Shown piece after piece: positions 28,835 through 39,160 of a stretch of 64,000 nt of DNA (positions are counted from its first letter, which is position 1; each line of letters opens with the position of its first letter). The notes under the pieces were generated by a model. It searched no databases and was not told the DNA's origin. It saw only the letters and a program-made list of their open reading frames with translations. Position numbers and translations under genes: made by a program. Source of the DNA: Rhizobacter sp. Root1238 (GTDB lineage: Bacteria; Pseudomonadota; Gammaproteobacteria; Burkholderiales; Burkholderiaceae_C); assembly GCF_001425825.1 (NCBI RefSeq), contig NZ_LMDM01000013.1, positions 51,811 to 115,810 on the forward strand, given 5' to 3'.

Positions 28835-29248
28835 ATGCTGAACAAACTGACCAACTCGCTCGATTTCCAGGGCTCGGCGCTTGCGCTGCGCTCGGAGCGC
28901 CAGCGTCTGATCGCCAGCAACATCGCGAACGCCGACACGCCGGGCTATGTGTCCCGCGACATGGACTTCGCCCAGGCGCTGCGCGAGGCCACCGGCAGCC
29001 AGCAGAACGCGGCGGTGCCCGCCACCACGCAGGCCGGCCACATCGGCATCGAGAGCGGCCTGACCGGCGCGCGCGCCGAATCGAACCTGCTGTACGCGAC
29101 CGCCAGCCAGACCAACCTCGACCGCAACACCGTCGACATGGACCGCGAGCGCGCCAACTTCGCCGACAACTCGGTGCACTACGAAGCGACGCTGCGCTTC
29201 ATCAACGCGAACGTGCGCACGATGCTCGAAGCGATCAAGGGGCAATGA
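28835..29248 (+). CDS. flgB: flagellar proximal rod protein FlgB
   Basis: This 137-residue protein has the rod-protein N motif (RQRLIASNIANADTPGYVSR) and a C-terminal coiled segment (LRFINANVRTMLEAI). FlgB is one of the rod subunits between FliE and FlgG. The ATG at 28835 is the family start; the frame runs open upstream without coding character. It begins the flgBCDEFGHIJKL operon and its stop overlaps the flgC start. Confidence 0.95.
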   Translation: MLNKLTNSLDFQGSALALRSERQRLIASNIANADTPGYVSRDMDFAQALREATGSQQNAAVPATTQAGHIGIESGLTGARAESNLLYATASQTNLDRNTVDMDRERANFADNSVHYEATLRFINANVRTMLEAIKGQ

Positions 29249-29670
29249 TGAGCATGTTCCAGATCTTCAACGTCTCCGGCAGCGCGGTCAGCGCGCAGTC
29301 GCAGCGCCTGAACGTGGTGGCGTCCAACCTCGCCAACGTCGACACCGTGGCCGGCCCCGACGGCCAGGCCTACAAGGCACGCCAGGTCACGTTCCAGACC
29401 GAGATGATGGGCCAGCTCGGCCAGCCGGGCGGCGCCGCGGCGGCCGGCGTGAAGGTCAGCACGATCACCGAAGACCAGACCCCCGGCCGCAAGGTGCACG
29501 ACCCGAAGCACCCGCAGGCCGATGCCGAAGGCTACGTCACCTACAGCAACGTGAACGCGGTCGAGGAGATGGTCAACATGATCTCGGCCTCGCGTTCGTA
29601 CCAGAACAACGTCGAGGTGATGAACACGGCCAAGACGCTGCTGATGAAAACCCTCCAGATGGGCCAGTGA
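29248..29670 (+). CDS. flgC: flagellar proximal rod protein FlgC
   Basis: This 140-residue protein has the rod motif (RLNVVASNLANVDTVAGPDG) and the C-terminal EEMVNMISASRSYQNNVEVM segment that packs in the rod core. In-frame ATGs lie at 29245, 29248 and 29254; AGGGG at 29238-29242 best suits 29248. It overlaps the flgB stop. Confidence 0.95.
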   Translation: MSMFQIFNVSGSAVSAQSQRLNVVASNLANVDTVAGPDGQAYKARQVTFQTEMMGQLGQPGGAAAAGVKVSTITEDQTPGRKVHDPKHPQADAEGYVTYSNVNAVEEMVNMISASRSYQNNVEVMNTAKTLLMKTLQMGQ

Positions 29671-29695
29671 GCCCGCCTGAACCCGAAAGCACCCC

Positions 29696-30349
29696 ATGGC
29701 CGTCGACACCGTCACCAACAACTACGCCGCGCTGAACACGAAGTCGTCCACCGACCCGAGCGCCACCACCGCGGCCGAGAGTTCGGAGCGCTTCCTGAAG
29801 CTTCTGGTCGCGCAGATGCAGAACCAGGACCCGCTGAACCCGATGGACAACGCGCAGGTCACCAGCCAGATCGCGCAGATCAACACGGTCAGCGGCATCG
29901 AGAAGCTGAACGGCACGGTCGGCAGCCTGTCGACCCAGTTCCTGCAGATGCAGGCGGTGCAGGGCGCCTCGCTGGTCGGCCGCGAAGTGATCGTGCCGGG
30001 CAACAAGATGGACATCGCCGACAAGGTCGGCCAGGGCGGCTTCCAGATCGATGCCGCCGCCGACAACGTGAAGATCGAGGTGCAGAACGCCGCCGGCCAG
30101 ACGCTGCAGACGCTGAACCTCGGCGCGCAGGGCAGCGGCATGCACAGCTTCGACTGGGACGCCGGCAGCTACGACAACACCAGCGGCATCACCTTCAAGG
30201 TCACGGCCACGAGCGGGGCCAACACCCTCAAGAGCACCGCCCTGATGCGTGACAAGGTCAACGCGATCAGCACGGCCAACAACAGCCTGGTGCTGGACCT
30301 CGAAAAGGCCGGCGGCGTCACCTACGACCAGGTCAAGGCATTCAACTAA
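29696..30349 (+). CDS. flgD: flagellar hook-capping protein FlgD
   Basis: This 217-residue protein has the N-terminal secretion/cap motif (FLKLLVAQMQNQDPLNPMDN) and a C-terminal Ig/tudor-like part (GMHSFDWDAGSYDNTSGITF). FlgD caps the growing hook and guides FlgE subunits. It sits 25 bases after flgC. Confidence 0.95.
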   Translation: MAVDTVTNNYAALNTKSSTDPSATTAAESSERFLKLLVAQMQNQDPLNPMDNAQVTSQIAQINTVSGIEKLNGTVGSLSTQFLQMQAVQGASLVGREVIVPGNKMDIADKVGQGGFQIDAAADNVKIEVQNAAGQTLQTLNLGAQGSGMHSFDWDAGSYDNTSGITFKVTATSGANTLKSTALMRDKVNAISTANNSLVLDLEKAGGVTYDQVKAFN

Positions 30350-30359
30350 GGACACCACC

Positions 30360-31622
30360 ATGGGCTTCCAGCAAGGTCTCTCCGGTCTGAACGCTTCGAG
30401 CAAGAACCTCGAAGTCATCGGCAACAACGTCGCCAACGCCAACACCTTCGGCGCCAAGGCCTCGCGCGCCGAGTTCGCCGACATGTACGCCGCCGCGATG
30501 AACGGCTCGGGTGCCAACAAGATCGGCATCGGCGTGAACCTGGCCGCGGTGACGCAGCAGTTCTCGCAGGGCAGCATCACGACCACCGAAAGCTCGCTCG
30601 ACGTGGCGATCAACGGCTCGGGCTTCTTCCAGCTGAACGACAACGGCACCACGGTGTACTCGCGCAACGGCCAGTTCCAGGTCAACAAGGACGGCTACAT
30701 CGTCAGCAACGGCGGGTTGAAGCTAATGGGCTACAAGGCCGACGGCACCGGCACCATCCAGCCCGGCCAGGCCGTGCCGCTGCAGCTGCCCACGGCCGGC
30801 ATCGACCCGGCCGCGACGAAGAACATCACGCTCGAGATGAACCTCGACTCGCGTGCCGCGACGACGCTGCCGGCGACCACGCCGCAGATCAACCTGACCG
30901 ACGCGAAGACCTACAACAACGCGACCTCGCTGACCGTCTACGACGCGAAGGGCCAGGACGTCGCGCTGACCTACTACTTCCAGAAGGCCGGCACCGACCA
31001 GTGGAACGTCTACGTGACGGCCAACGGCACCTCGCTGGCGGTCGACGGCGCCGGCGACCCGGCCCCGGTCACGACGCTGCAGTTCCCGACCAACGGCGGC
31101 AACCCGACCGCCCCGGTCGGCGCGGTGACGCTGGACATCCCGGCGACGACCAATGCGGCCGGTGCCGAGACGCTCGCGATCAGCGGCGTGCAGCTCAACC
31201 TGGGCAGCGCGACGCAGTACGGCGCCGGCTTCGGCGTGACCGACCTGAAGCAGGACGGCTACGCGCCGGGCCAGCTGTCGGGCCTGTCGATCGAGGACAA
31301 CGGCATCGTGATGGCGACGTATTCGAACGGCCAGTCCAAGCCGGCCGGCCAGATGGAGCTCGCGAACTTCCGCAACGCGCAAGGCCTGAAGCCGCTGGGC
31401 GGCAACAACTGGTCGCGCAGCTACGAGTCGGGCGATCCGATCCTGGGCGTGCCGTCGGAAGGCAACATGGGCGTGCTGCAGTCGGGCGCGCTCGAGGAAT
31501 CGAACGTCGACCTGACCGCCGAGCTGGTCAACATGATGACCGCGCAGCGCACCTACCAGGCCAACGCGCAGACCATCAAGACGCAGGACCAGGTGTTGCA
31601 GACGCTGGTCAACCTGCGCTGA
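30360..31622 (+). CDS. flgE: flagellar hook protein FlgE
   Basis: This 420-residue protein starts MGFQQGLSGLNASSKNLEVI with the rod/hook ANANTFG motif and ends with the D0 helix (AELVNMMTAQRTYQANAQTI). The surface domains in the middle are Thr/Gly/Ala-rich. FlgE forms the hook, the universal joint of the flagellum. The ATG at 30360 follows flgD by 10 bases; the longer open frame is a shadow of flgD. Confidence 0.96.
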   Translation: MGFQQGLSGLNASSKNLEVIGNNVANANTFGAKASRAEFADMYAAAMNGSGANKIGIGVNLAAVTQQFSQGSITTTESSLDVAINGSGFFQLNDNGTTVYSRNGQFQVNKDGYIVSNGGLKLMGYKADGTGTIQPGQAVPLQLPTAGIDPAATKNITLEMNLDSRAATTLPATTPQINLTDAKTYNNATSLTVYDAKGQDVALTYYFQKAGTDQWNVYVTANGTSLAVDGAGDPAPVTTLQFPTNGGNPTAPVGAVTLDIPATTNAAGAETLAISGVQLNLGSATQYGAGFGVTDLKQDGYAPGQLSGLSIEDNGIVMATYSNGQSKPAGQMELANFRNAQGLKPLGGNNWSRSYESGDPILGVPSEGNMGVLQSGALEESNVDLTAELVNMMTAQRTYQANAQTIKTQDQVLQTLVNLR

Positions 31623-31647
31623 TCGCCGCGAACGCTGAGGAGCTGCC

Positions 31648-32379
31648 ATGGACCGCATGATCTACCTGTCGATGTCGGGCGCGAAGGCCATGATGCAGCG
31701 CCAGGACACGCTGTCGCACAACCTCGCGAACGCGTCGACGCCGGGCTTCAAGTCCGAGCTGGCGGCGTTCCGCGCGGTGCCGGTGCTCGGCAGCGGCGCC
31801 AGCACCCGCGTCTATGCGCTAGAAACCACGCCCGGCTACGACGCGACGCCCGGCCCGGTCACCGCCACCGGCCGCAACCTCGACGTCGCAGTGAAGGGCA
31901 ACAGCTGGCTGTCGGTGCAGGCGCTCGACGGCACCGAGGGCTACACCCGCGGCGGCTCGCTCGACATCACGGCCGACGGCACGCTGACCACGCGCAGCGG
32001 CCTGCCGGTGCTCGGCGACGGCGGCCCGATCCAGGTGCCGGCCAACACCGAGATCTCGGTCGGCGCCGACGGCACCGTCAGTGCCAAGGGCATCGACGGG
32101 AAGATCACCGCGGTCGGCAAGCTGAAGCTGGTCACCGCCACCGAAGACACGCCGCTCGAACGCGGCACCGACGGCCTGTTCCGCTCGGCCAATGGCGACC
32201 TGCAGGCCGACCCGAATGCCCGCGTGCAGGACGGTGCGCTCGAGGGCTCGAACGTCAGCCCGATCGAGACCATGGTGTCGATGATCGCCGCGGCGCGCCA
32301 GTTCGAATCGCAGATGAAGATGCTGCAGACCGCGGAGGGCGACGAGAAGGCCGCCGCGCAACTGCTGTCGATGAATTGA
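31648..32379 (+). CDS. flgF: flagellar rod protein FlgF
   Basis: This 243-residue protein has the N motif RQDTLSHNLANASTPGFKSE and the C-terminal SPIETMVSMIAAARQFESQM, typical of the FlgF rod subunit. The sequence TMVSM followed by the FE motif marks the D0 helix. It sits 25 bases after flgE. Confidence 0.95.
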   Translation: MDRMIYLSMSGAKAMMQRQDTLSHNLANASTPGFKSELAAFRAVPVLGSGASTRVYALETTPGYDATPGPVTATGRNLDVAVKGNSWLSVQALDGTEGYTRGGSLDITADGTLTTRSGLPVLGDGGPIQVPANTEISVGADGTVSAKGIDGKITAVGKLKLVTATEDTPLERGTDGLFRSANGDLQADPNARVQDGALEGSNVSPIETMVSMIAAARQFESQMKMLQTAEGDEKAAAQLLSMN

Positions 32380-32408
32380 CCTCCCGCTGAACCGAAGGAA
32401 CCCTCACC

Positions 32409-33191
32409 ATGTTGAATTCACTCTGGACGGCCAAGTCCGGCATGGAGGCCCAGCAGGCCCAGCTGGACGCCATCTCGCACAACCTCGCCAACTCGGCCAC
32501 CAACGGCTACAAGAAGTCGCACGTGGTGTTCGAGGACCTGATGTACCAGAACCTGCGCCAGGCCGGTTCCAACAGCAGCGAGCAGACCACGCTGCCGACC
32601 GGCTACCAGGTCGGGCTGGGCACGCGTGCGGTCGCGACCTCGCGCAGCTTCAGCCAGGGCAACCTTCAGCAGAGCGGCAACACGCTGGACGTGGCGGTGC
32701 GCGGCAGCGGCTTCTTCGAGATCCAGATGCCCGACGGCACCAACGCGTACACCCGCGACGGTTCGTTCCAGGTCGACTCGACCGGCAAGCTGGTGACCAA
32801 CAACGGCTACACCGTGCAGCCCGGCATCACGATCCCGGCCAACGCGCAGAGCGTGAGCATCGGCAACGACGGCACCGTCACGGTGACGCTGCCGGGCCAG
32901 TCGGCGCCGCAGACCGTCGGCCAGATGCAGCTGACGAACTTCATCAACCCGGCCGGCCTGGAGCCGAAGGGCCAGAACCTGTTCACCGAGACCGCCGCCT
33001 CCGGCACGCCGAGCGCCGGCACGCCGGGGCTGAACGGCCTGGGCCTGGTGCAGCAGGGCTTTGTCGAGACGTCGAACGTCAACCCGGTCGAGGAACTGGT
33101 CTCGATGATCCAGACCCAGCGCGCCTACGAACTCAATTCGAAGGCGATCACGACCTCCGACCAGATGCTCCAGAAACTCAGCCAACTGTAA
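32409..33191 (+). CDS. flgG: flagellar distal rod protein FlgG
   Basis: This 260-residue protein, the family length, has [20 protein letters not shown] near the N terminus, the FlgG-specific loop with [20 protein letters not shown] and a C-terminal [20 protein letters not shown]. About 24 copies form the stiff distal rod that passes the P and L rings. Confidence 0.97.
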   Translation: MLNSLWTAKSGMEAQQAQLDAISHNLANSATNGYKKSHVVFEDLMYQNLRQAGSNSSEQTTLPTGYQVGLGTRAVATSRSFSQGNLQQSGNTLDVAVRGSGFFEIQMPDGTNAYTRDGSFQVDSTGKLVTNNGYTVQPGITIPANAQSVSIGNDGTVTVTLPGQSAPQTVGQMQLTNFINPAGLEPKGQNLFTETAASGTPSAGTPGLNGLGLVQQGFVETSNVNPVEELVSMIQTQRAYELNSKAITTSDQMLQKLSQL

Positions 33192-33199
33192 AGACCGTC

Positions 33200-33868
33200 A
33201 TGAAGCGAATTGCTCTTCTCGCCGTGCCGGCCCTGCTCGCCGGCTGCAGCACGCTCTATCCGCTGCCCAAGGTCGACGTGGCCGAGCCGACGCGTGCGCG
33301 GCCGGAAGCGGTCGCGGCGCCGTCGGTCAACAACGGCTCGATCTTCCAGTCGGGCCAGTACCGGCCGCTGTTCGAGGACTACCGCGCACGGCTCGTCGGC
33401 GACACGCTGACGGTGCAGATCGTGGAAAAAGTCTCGGCCAGCCAGAAGAGCACCAGCACCATCGACAAGAGCGGCTCGGTGGCGGCCGGCGTCAGTGCGC
33501 TGCCGCTGGTCAACCCGAACGCGTTGCTGCGCTCGAACGCGGCCGGAAACTCGGCCAACACCTTCGCCGGCAAGGGCAGCACCGAGAACACCAACGACTT
33601 CTCCGGCATCATCACCGCGACCGTGACGGAAGTCCTGTCGAACGGCCACCTGGTGGTGGCGGGCGAGAAGCAGATCGGCGTCAACCAGAACGTCGACGTG
33701 CTGCGCTTCTCGGGCCAGGTCGACCCGCGGGCGATCCAGCCGGGCAACAGCGTCGCGTCGGCGCAGATCGCCAACGTGCGCATCGAGCACCGCGGCCGTG
33801 GCGCGCAGGCCGATGCCCAGGGAATAGGCTGGCTCGGGCGGTTCTTTTTGAACGTTCTGCCCATTTAA
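33200..33868 (+). CDS. flgH: flagellar L-ring lipoprotein FlgH
   Basis: This 222-residue lipoprotein has a lipobox LLAGCS with the acylated cysteine at residue 16. The FlgH core contains GDTLTVQIVEKVSASQKSTS, GKGSTENTNDFSGIITATVT and VNQNVDVLRFSGQVDPRAI. FlgH forms the outer-membrane bushing for the rod. It starts 8 bases after flgG. Confidence 0.97.
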   Translation: MKRIALLAVPALLAGCSTLYPLPKVDVAEPTRARPEAVAAPSVNNGSIFQSGQYRPLFEDYRARLVGDTLTVQIVEKVSASQKSTSTIDKSGSVAAGVSALPLVNPNALLRSNAAGNSANTFAGKGSTENTNDFSGIITATVTEVLSNGHLVVAGEKQIGVNQNVDVLRFSGQVDPRAIQPGNSVASAQIANVRIEHRGRGAQADAQGIGWLGRFFLNVLPI

Positions 33869-33907
33869 GTTTCCGCAGAATCGGTTTCATCCTGCGATGA
33901 AGCCGAT

Positions 33908-35056
33908 ATGCAAACCACCCACACCACTGCCACCGAAAAGCTCCTGCGGCTGATGATCAGCCTGACGGTCGTCGCGGCCAGCGCGGCGCTGTGGTGGCCG
34001 ATGCCGTCGCAGGCGGCCCGCATCAAGGAAGTCGCCGCCGTCCAGGGCGTGCGCGCCAACCAGCTGGTCGGCTACGGCCTCGTCGTCGGCCTCGACGGCA
34101 CCGGCGACCAGACCACCTCCACCCCTTTCACGCAGCAGAGCCTGAACGCGCTGCTGCAGCAGATGGGCGTCACCGTGCCGCCGGGCACCACGATGCAGGT
34201 CAAGAACGTCGCCGCGGTGATGGTGACGGCGCAGTTGCCGCCGTTCGCGCAGCCGGGCCAGACGATCGACATCAACGTCTCGTCGATGGGCAATGCCAAG
34301 TCGCTGCGCGGTGGCACGCTGATCGCGACGCCGCTGAAAGGCGCCGACGGCCAGATCTACGCGCTCGCGCAGGGCAACCTGATCGTCGGCGGTGCCGGTG
34401 CGTCGGCGGCCGGCTCCAAGGTGCAGATCAACCACCTGAGTGCCGGCCGGGTGCCCGAGGGCGCGACGGTCGAACGGGCGGTGGCCACGCCGCTGAACCA
34501 GGGCGAATTCCTGCAGCTGGACCTGAACGCCAGCGACTTCAGCACCGCGCGCGAAGTGGCGCGCACGATCAACGCGAAGATGGGCGCCGACACCGCGCAT
34601 GCGATCGACGGCCGCGTCGTGCGCGTGCGCATGCCGGCCTCGCCGGACGCGCGCGTCGGCTTCCTGGCCGACATCGAGAACCTGCCGCTGGAGCTGGCCG
34701 CGCCGGCCGCCAAGGTGGTGATCAACGCCCGCACCGGTTCGGTGGTGATGAACCAGACCGTCACGCTGAGCGCCTGCGCGGTCGCGCACGGCAACCTGTC
34801 GGTGACGATCAGCACGACGCCGGTGATCAGCCAGCCGTCGCCGCTGTCCAGCGGCGGCAGCACCGTCACGAAGGAAAAGGCCGACATCACGATCAAGCAG
34901 GAGGCCGGCACGCTGATCCAGCTGCCGGCCAGCGCGAAGCTGGCCGACGTGGTGAAGGCGCTGAGCGCGCTCGGCGCGACGCCGATGGACCTGCTGGCGA
35001 TCCTTCAGGCGATGAAGAGCGCCGGTGCCCTCAACGCTGAACTCGAGGTGATCTGA
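33908..35056 (+). CDS. flgI: flagellar P-ring protein FlgI
   Basis: This 382-residue exported protein has a long signal region (LLRLMISLTVVAASAALWWP) and begins its mature part ARIKEVAAVQGVRANQLVGY, the FlgI hallmark. FlgI builds the peptidoglycan-layer ring with FlgA's help. Its last base overlaps the flgJ ATG. Confidence 0.96.
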   Translation: MQTTHTTATEKLLRLMISLTVVAASAALWWPMPSQAARIKEVAAVQGVRANQLVGYGLVVGLDGTGDQTTSTPFTQQSLNALLQQMGVTVPPGTTMQVKNVAAVMVTAQLPPFAQPGQTIDINVSSMGNAKSLRGGTLIATPLKGADGQIYALAQGNLIVGGAGASAAGSKVQINHLSAGRVPEGATVERAVATPLNQGEFLQLDLNASDFSTAREVARTINAKMGADTAHAIDGRVVRVRMPASPDARVGFLADIENLPLELAAPAAKVVINARTGSVVMNQTVTLSACAVAHGNLSVTISTTPVISQPSPLSSGGSTVTKEKADITIKQEAGTLIQLPASAKLADVVKALSALGATPMDLLAILQAMKSAGALNAELEVI

Positions 35057-35949
35057 TGGCGATCAACCCGATCCAACCCGGCCTGCAGAGCCAGAGCCTC
35101 GCGAGCGACACCAAGGGGGTCGATGCGCTGCGCTACAGCGCGTCGAAGGACCCGAAGGCCGCGATCAAGGAGACCGCGAAGCAGTTCGAGGGCCTCTTCA
35201 TGCAGCAGCTGATGAAGAGCATGCGCCAGGCGACGCTGAGTTCCGGAATGCTCGAGAACTCCGGCACGCAGATGGGCACCGAGCTGCTGGACACGCAGCT
35301 CGCGCAGTCGCTGAGCGGCCGCCCGGGCGGGCTGTCGGAGATGATTGCCAAGCACCTGGAACGCCAGCTCGGCGAGCCGCTGGCCAACATGGCCAAGGAC
35401 TCGGCCTCGGCGCAGACGGTGGCCGCCACCGGCCAGACCGGCACCGCGCCGCTGCCGGCTTCTCTGCAGGGCAAGGAGCGCCAGGTCGGCTTCCTGAAGC
35501 TGCACGACAGTGCCGCGAAGGCGGCCGAGGCCGAGACCGGCATCCCGGCGACCTTCATGGTCGCGCAGGCAGCGCACGAATCCGGCTGGGGCCGGCACGA
35601 GATCCGGAACACCGACGGCAGCAGCTCGTTCAACCTGTTCGGCATCAAGGCGGGCAAGGACTGGACCGGCCCGACCACGACGGTCACGACCACCGAGGTC
35701 GTCAACGGCCAGCCGCACAAGGTGCAGGCCAAGTTCCGCGCCTACGCCAGCTACGAGGAGTCGTTCAAGGACTACGCGAAGCTGATGAAGGACAACCCGC
35801 GCTACTCGAAGGTGGTGGCGGCCGGCAACTCGGCCCAGGGCTTCGCGCACGGGCTGCAGCGCGCGGGCTACGCGACCGACCCGGAGTACGCGAAGAAGCT
35901 GACCAACATGATCAACACCACGCTGCGCCTGCAGCGCGCCACCGCGTAA
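35056..35949 (+). CDS. flgJ: rod-cap and peptidoglycan hydrolase FlgJ
   Basis: This 297-residue two-domain protein has residues 1-110 as the rod-binding domain (AKQFEGLFMQQLMKSMRQAT) and residues 145-297 as a glucosaminidase/muramidase domain with VAQAAHESGWG, whose E175 is the likely catalytic acid, and the SSFNLFGIKAG segment. FlgJ opens the cell wall for the rod. Both domains are intact. The start overlaps the flgI stop by one base. Confidence 0.96.
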   Translation: MAINPIQPGLQSQSLASDTKGVDALRYSASKDPKAAIKETAKQFEGLFMQQLMKSMRQATLSSGMLENSGTQMGTELLDTQLAQSLSGRPGGLSEMIAKHLERQLGEPLANMAKDSASAQTVAATGQTGTAPLPASLQGKERQVGFLKLHDSAAKAAEAETGIPATFMVAQAAHESGWGRHEIRNTDGSSSFNLFGIKAGKDWTGPTTTVTTTEVVNGQPHKVQAKFRAYASYEESFKDYAKLMKDNPRYSKVVAAGNSAQGFAHGLQRAGYATDPEYAKKLTNMINTTLRLQRATA

Positions 35950-35964
35950 GCGAGGAACCGACGC

Positions 35965-37932
35965 ATGAGCTCCTCGGCACTACTGGGCATCGGCACGCGG
36001 GCGATGTTCGCCAACTACGCGGCGCTGCAGGCCACCGGCAACAACATCGCGAACGCCAACACCGAGGGCTACTCGCGCCAGCAGGTGGTGCTGGAGACCG
36101 CGAAGGGCCAGTTCACCGGCGCCGGCTTCTTCGGCAAGGGCGTCAACGTGAGTTCGGTCATCCGCTCGTACAACAGCTTCCTGACGACGCAGGCCTCGGC
36201 CACCAAGGCCACCGCCGCCGGCGACGCCGCGCGTGCCGAGCAGCTGAAGCAGATCGAGTCGGTGTTCGGCACCGGCAAGTCGGGCGTCGGCTACTCGGCC
36301 GGCGAGCTGCTGAACGCGTTCGTCGACGTCGCCAACCAGCCGGCCGATTCGTCGGCGCGCCAGGTGGTGATCGCCCGTGCGAAGGAGCTGGCCAACAAGT
36401 TCGCGGCCGCGGGCGACCAGCTGCAGAGCATCCAGACCGGCGTCACGCAGGACATCAAGAGTTCGGTCGACACCGTCAACAGCCTGGCCCAGCAGGTGGG
36501 CAAGCTGAACGAGCAGATCCAGGCGCTGAACGGCACCGGCCAGCCGCCGAACGACCTGCTGGACAAGCGCGACACGTTGATCAGCCAGATCAGCGGCTAC
36601 ATCGGCGTGACGACGATCAAGGCCGACAACGGCAGCATCGGCGTGTTCGTCGGCGGTGGCCAGGCGCTGGTGCTGGGCGCGAACGCGAACAAGCTGACGA
36701 CGGTGCCCGACGCCTACGACCCGTCGAAGGTGCAGCTGGGCATCAGCGTCGGCAGCGGCCTGTCGTCGATGATCCCGCAGGATGCGCTGAGCGACGGTTC
36801 GATCTCCGGCATGCTGCGCTTCCAGAACGACGACCTGGTCGACGCGCGCAACCTGCTCGGCCAGATGGCCGCGGCGATCAGCGGCGCGGTCAACCAGCAG
36901 CAGTCGCTCGGCCTCGACATGGGCAAGCCGGCCAACTTCGGCTCGCCGCTGTATGCGGTGGGCGCGCCGCGCTCGCTGCCGGCCGCCAGCAATGCCGGCG
37001 ACGCGGTCTTCGGCGTCACGCTGACCGACACCACGCAGGTGCAGGCGAGCGACTACGAGCTGCAGTTCGACGGCACCAACTACTCGCTGACGCGGCTGTC
37101 GGACAACACCGCGGCGGTCGGCAGCCCGTTCAGCGCCGCGCAGATGGCCGCCGGCATCACGGTCGACGGCATGACGATCCAGATGACGGCCGGCGCCTCG
37201 GTGGCCGGCGACCGCACGCTGCTGCAGCCGGTGGGCAATGCGGCCAAGGACATGCGCGCGGTGCTGAGCGATCCCAACGGCATCGCCGCGGCATCGCCGG
37301 TGACCTCGACCTTCGCGGCCACCAACAAGGGCACCGCGACGCTGGCGTCGCTGGCCGCGGTGAGCAATTCGCTCGACCGCACGCTGACGGCCAACGTCAG
37401 CTTCACCTCCGACACCGGCGACTACAACTGGGAGCTGCTCGATTCGACCGGCGCGCAGGTGTCCGCCGGCACCGGCACCTGGACCGCCGGCTCGCCGATC
37501 GCGCTGAACGGCTTCGAGTTGAAGCTGAACGGCGTGCCGAAGACCGGCGACACGGTGGCGGTGAAGCCGACCACGTCGACCGAGGCGAACAACGGCAATG
37601 CGCTGGCCTTCGTCGGCATCGGCACCAAGGGCATCGTCGGCGGCAGCACGCTGGCCAACGGCACGGTGACGCCGGGCAAGACCATCACCGACGCGTACGC
37701 GAGTGCGCTGTCGGACATCGGCGTGCGCGTGCAGAGCGCGCAGACCGCGGCGAGCATCTCCGATTCCGCCGCAACGCAGGCCGAATCGGCGCGCGCCAAC
37801 AAATCGGGCGTCAACCTCGACGAAGAGGCCGCCAAGCTGATCCAGTACCAGCAGAGCTACCAGGCCGCAGCCAAGATGCTGCAGGTCGCTCAGCAAGTGT
37901 TCGACACCCTGCTGCAGACCGCGGCAGGCTGA
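35965..37932 (+). CDS. flgK: hook-filament junction protein FlgK (HAP1)
   Basis: This 655-residue protein begins with the FlgK motif (LQATGNNIANANTEGYSRQQ) and ends with the D0 helix (LIQYQQSYQAAAKMLQVAQQ). The long middle part is Gly/Thr/Ala-rich and variable. FlgK is the first junction protein between hook and filament, carried by FlgN. It is longer than the enteric protein (about 550), as is common in Burkholderiales. Confidence 0.95.
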   Translation: MSSSALLGIGTRAMFANYAALQATGNNIANANTEGYSRQQVVLETAKGQFTGAGFFGKGVNVSSVIRSYNSFLTTQASATKATAAGDAARAEQLKQIESVFGTGKSGVGYSAGELLNAFVDVANQPADSSARQVVIARAKELANKFAAAGDQLQSIQTGVTQDIKSSVDTVNSLAQQVGKLNEQIQALNGTGQPPNDLLDKRDTLISQISGYIGVTTIKADNGSIGVFVGGGQALVLGANANKLTTVPDAYDPSKVQLGISVGSGLSSMIPQDALSDGSISGMLRFQNDDLVDARNLLGQMAAAISGAVNQQQSLGLDMGKPANFGSPLYAVGAPRSLPAASNAGDAVFGVTLTDTTQVQASDYELQFDGTNYSLTRLSDNTAAVGSPFSAAQMAAGITVDGMTIQMTAGASVAGDRTLLQPVGNAAKDMRAVLSDPNGIAAASPVTSTFAATNKGTATLASLAAVSNSLDRTLTANVSFTSDTGDYNWELLDSTGAQVSAGTGTWTAGSPIALNGFELKLNGVPKTGDTVAVKPTTSTEANNGNALAFVGIGTKGIVGGSTLANGTVTPGKTITDAYASALSDIGVRVQSAQTAASISDSAATQAESARANKSGVNLDEEAAKLIQYQQSYQAAAKMLQVAQQVFDTLLQTAAG

Positions 37933-37949
37933 TCCGGGACCTCGACAAC

Positions 37950-39149
37950 ATGCGCATCAGCACCTCCAACTCCTACGACGCCTCGCTCCAGCAGCTGATG
38001 AAGCGGCAGGACGACCTGAGCTCGGCCCAGGAGCAGCTCACCACCGGCAAGCGCGTCAACCGCGCCAGCGACGACCCGGCCGCCGCAGCGCGTGCCGAGC
38101 GGGCGCTGGCGGCCGAAAAGCGGGCCGTCGCCGGCCAGCGCGCGGTCGACGCCAGCAAGAACGCGATGACGCTGACCGAAAGCGCGCTCGGCGACGCGAC
38201 CGACCTGCTGCAGCAGGTGCGCGAGACGCTGATTGCCGCCGGCAACGCCACCTACACCGACGCCGAGCGCAAGGGCCTGTCCGACAAGATCAGCGAACTG
38301 CGCAAGCAGTTGATGGCGGTGGCGAACCGGGCCGACGGCGCCGGCACCTACCTGTTCGGCGGGCAGGGCGCCGGCCAGGCGCCGTTCCTCGATGCGGCCG
38401 GCGGCGTCGTCTACCAGGGCGGCGACGGCGAGGCCGAGGTGGCGTCCGACGAAGCGCTGCCGATCACCACCAACGGCGACCAGATCTGGATGCAGGCCCG
38501 CTCCGGCAACGGCGTGTTCGACACCCATGCCGTGACCGCGACCGGCACCGCGTGGATCGACAGCGGGCGCGTCACCAATCCGTCGGCGCTGACCGGCTCG
38601 ACCTACAGCATCCAGTTCAGCGTCACCGGCGGCACCACCACCTATTCGATCCTGCAGGACGGTGCACCGACCGCGCAGGTCGGCATGCCGTTCAAGCCCG
38701 GCCAGGCGATCCAGATCGACGGCATGTCGGCCAACATCGCCGGCAACCCGGCCGACCTGGACGAATTCACGATCACGCCGTCGGTCACCGGCCAGACCGT
38801 GTTCGACACGCTCGACAAGGCGATCGCCGACCTGAAGACGCCGCTGCGCAACGGCACGCAGATCGCGCAGTCGAATGCGGACAACCTGGCCAACCTCGAC
38901 CAGGTGATGGCCAACATCTCGGGCGCGCGCACCCGTGTCGGCGAGACGCTGAACCGCATCGACGGCGTCACCGGGCGGCTGGACTCGCTGCAGCTGTCGA
39001 GCAAGACGGCGCGCTCGGATGCCGAGGACCTGGACATGACGAGCGCAATTTCGGACTTCGCGAACCAGCAGACCGGGTACGATGCCTCGCTCAAGGCCTA
39101 CACGATGGTGCAGAAACTGTCGCTGTTCAACTACCTGAGCGGCGGGTGA
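37950..39149 (+). CDS. flgL: hook-filament junction protein FlgL (HAP3)
   Basis: This 399-residue protein has flagellin-like ends: MRISTSNSYDASLQQLMKRQ with QLTTGKRVNRASDDP, and a C-terminal MTSAISDFANQQTGYDASLK. FlgL is the second junction protein and seeds the flagellin filament. It is the last gene of the operon; a rho-independent terminator follows 12 bases later. Confidence 0.95.
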   Translation: MRISTSNSYDASLQQLMKRQDDLSSAQEQLTTGKRVNRASDDPAAAARAERALAAEKRAVAGQRAVDASKNAMTLTESALGDATDLLQQVRETLIAAGNATYTDAERKGLSDKISELRKQLMAVANRADGAGTYLFGGQGAGQAPFLDAAGGVVYQGGDGEAEVASDEALPITTNGDQIWMQARSGNGVFDTHAVTATGTAWIDSGRVTNPSALTGSTYSIQFSVTGGTTTYSILQDGAPTAQVGMPFKPGQAIQIDGMSANIAGNPADLDEFTITPSVTGQTVFDTLDKAIADLKTPLRNGTQIAQSNADNLANLDQVMANISGARTRVGETLNRIDGVTGRLDSLQLSSKTARSDAEDLDMTSAISDFANQQTGYDASLKAYTMVQKLSLFNYLSGG

Positions 39150-39160
39150 GGCCCACCCCC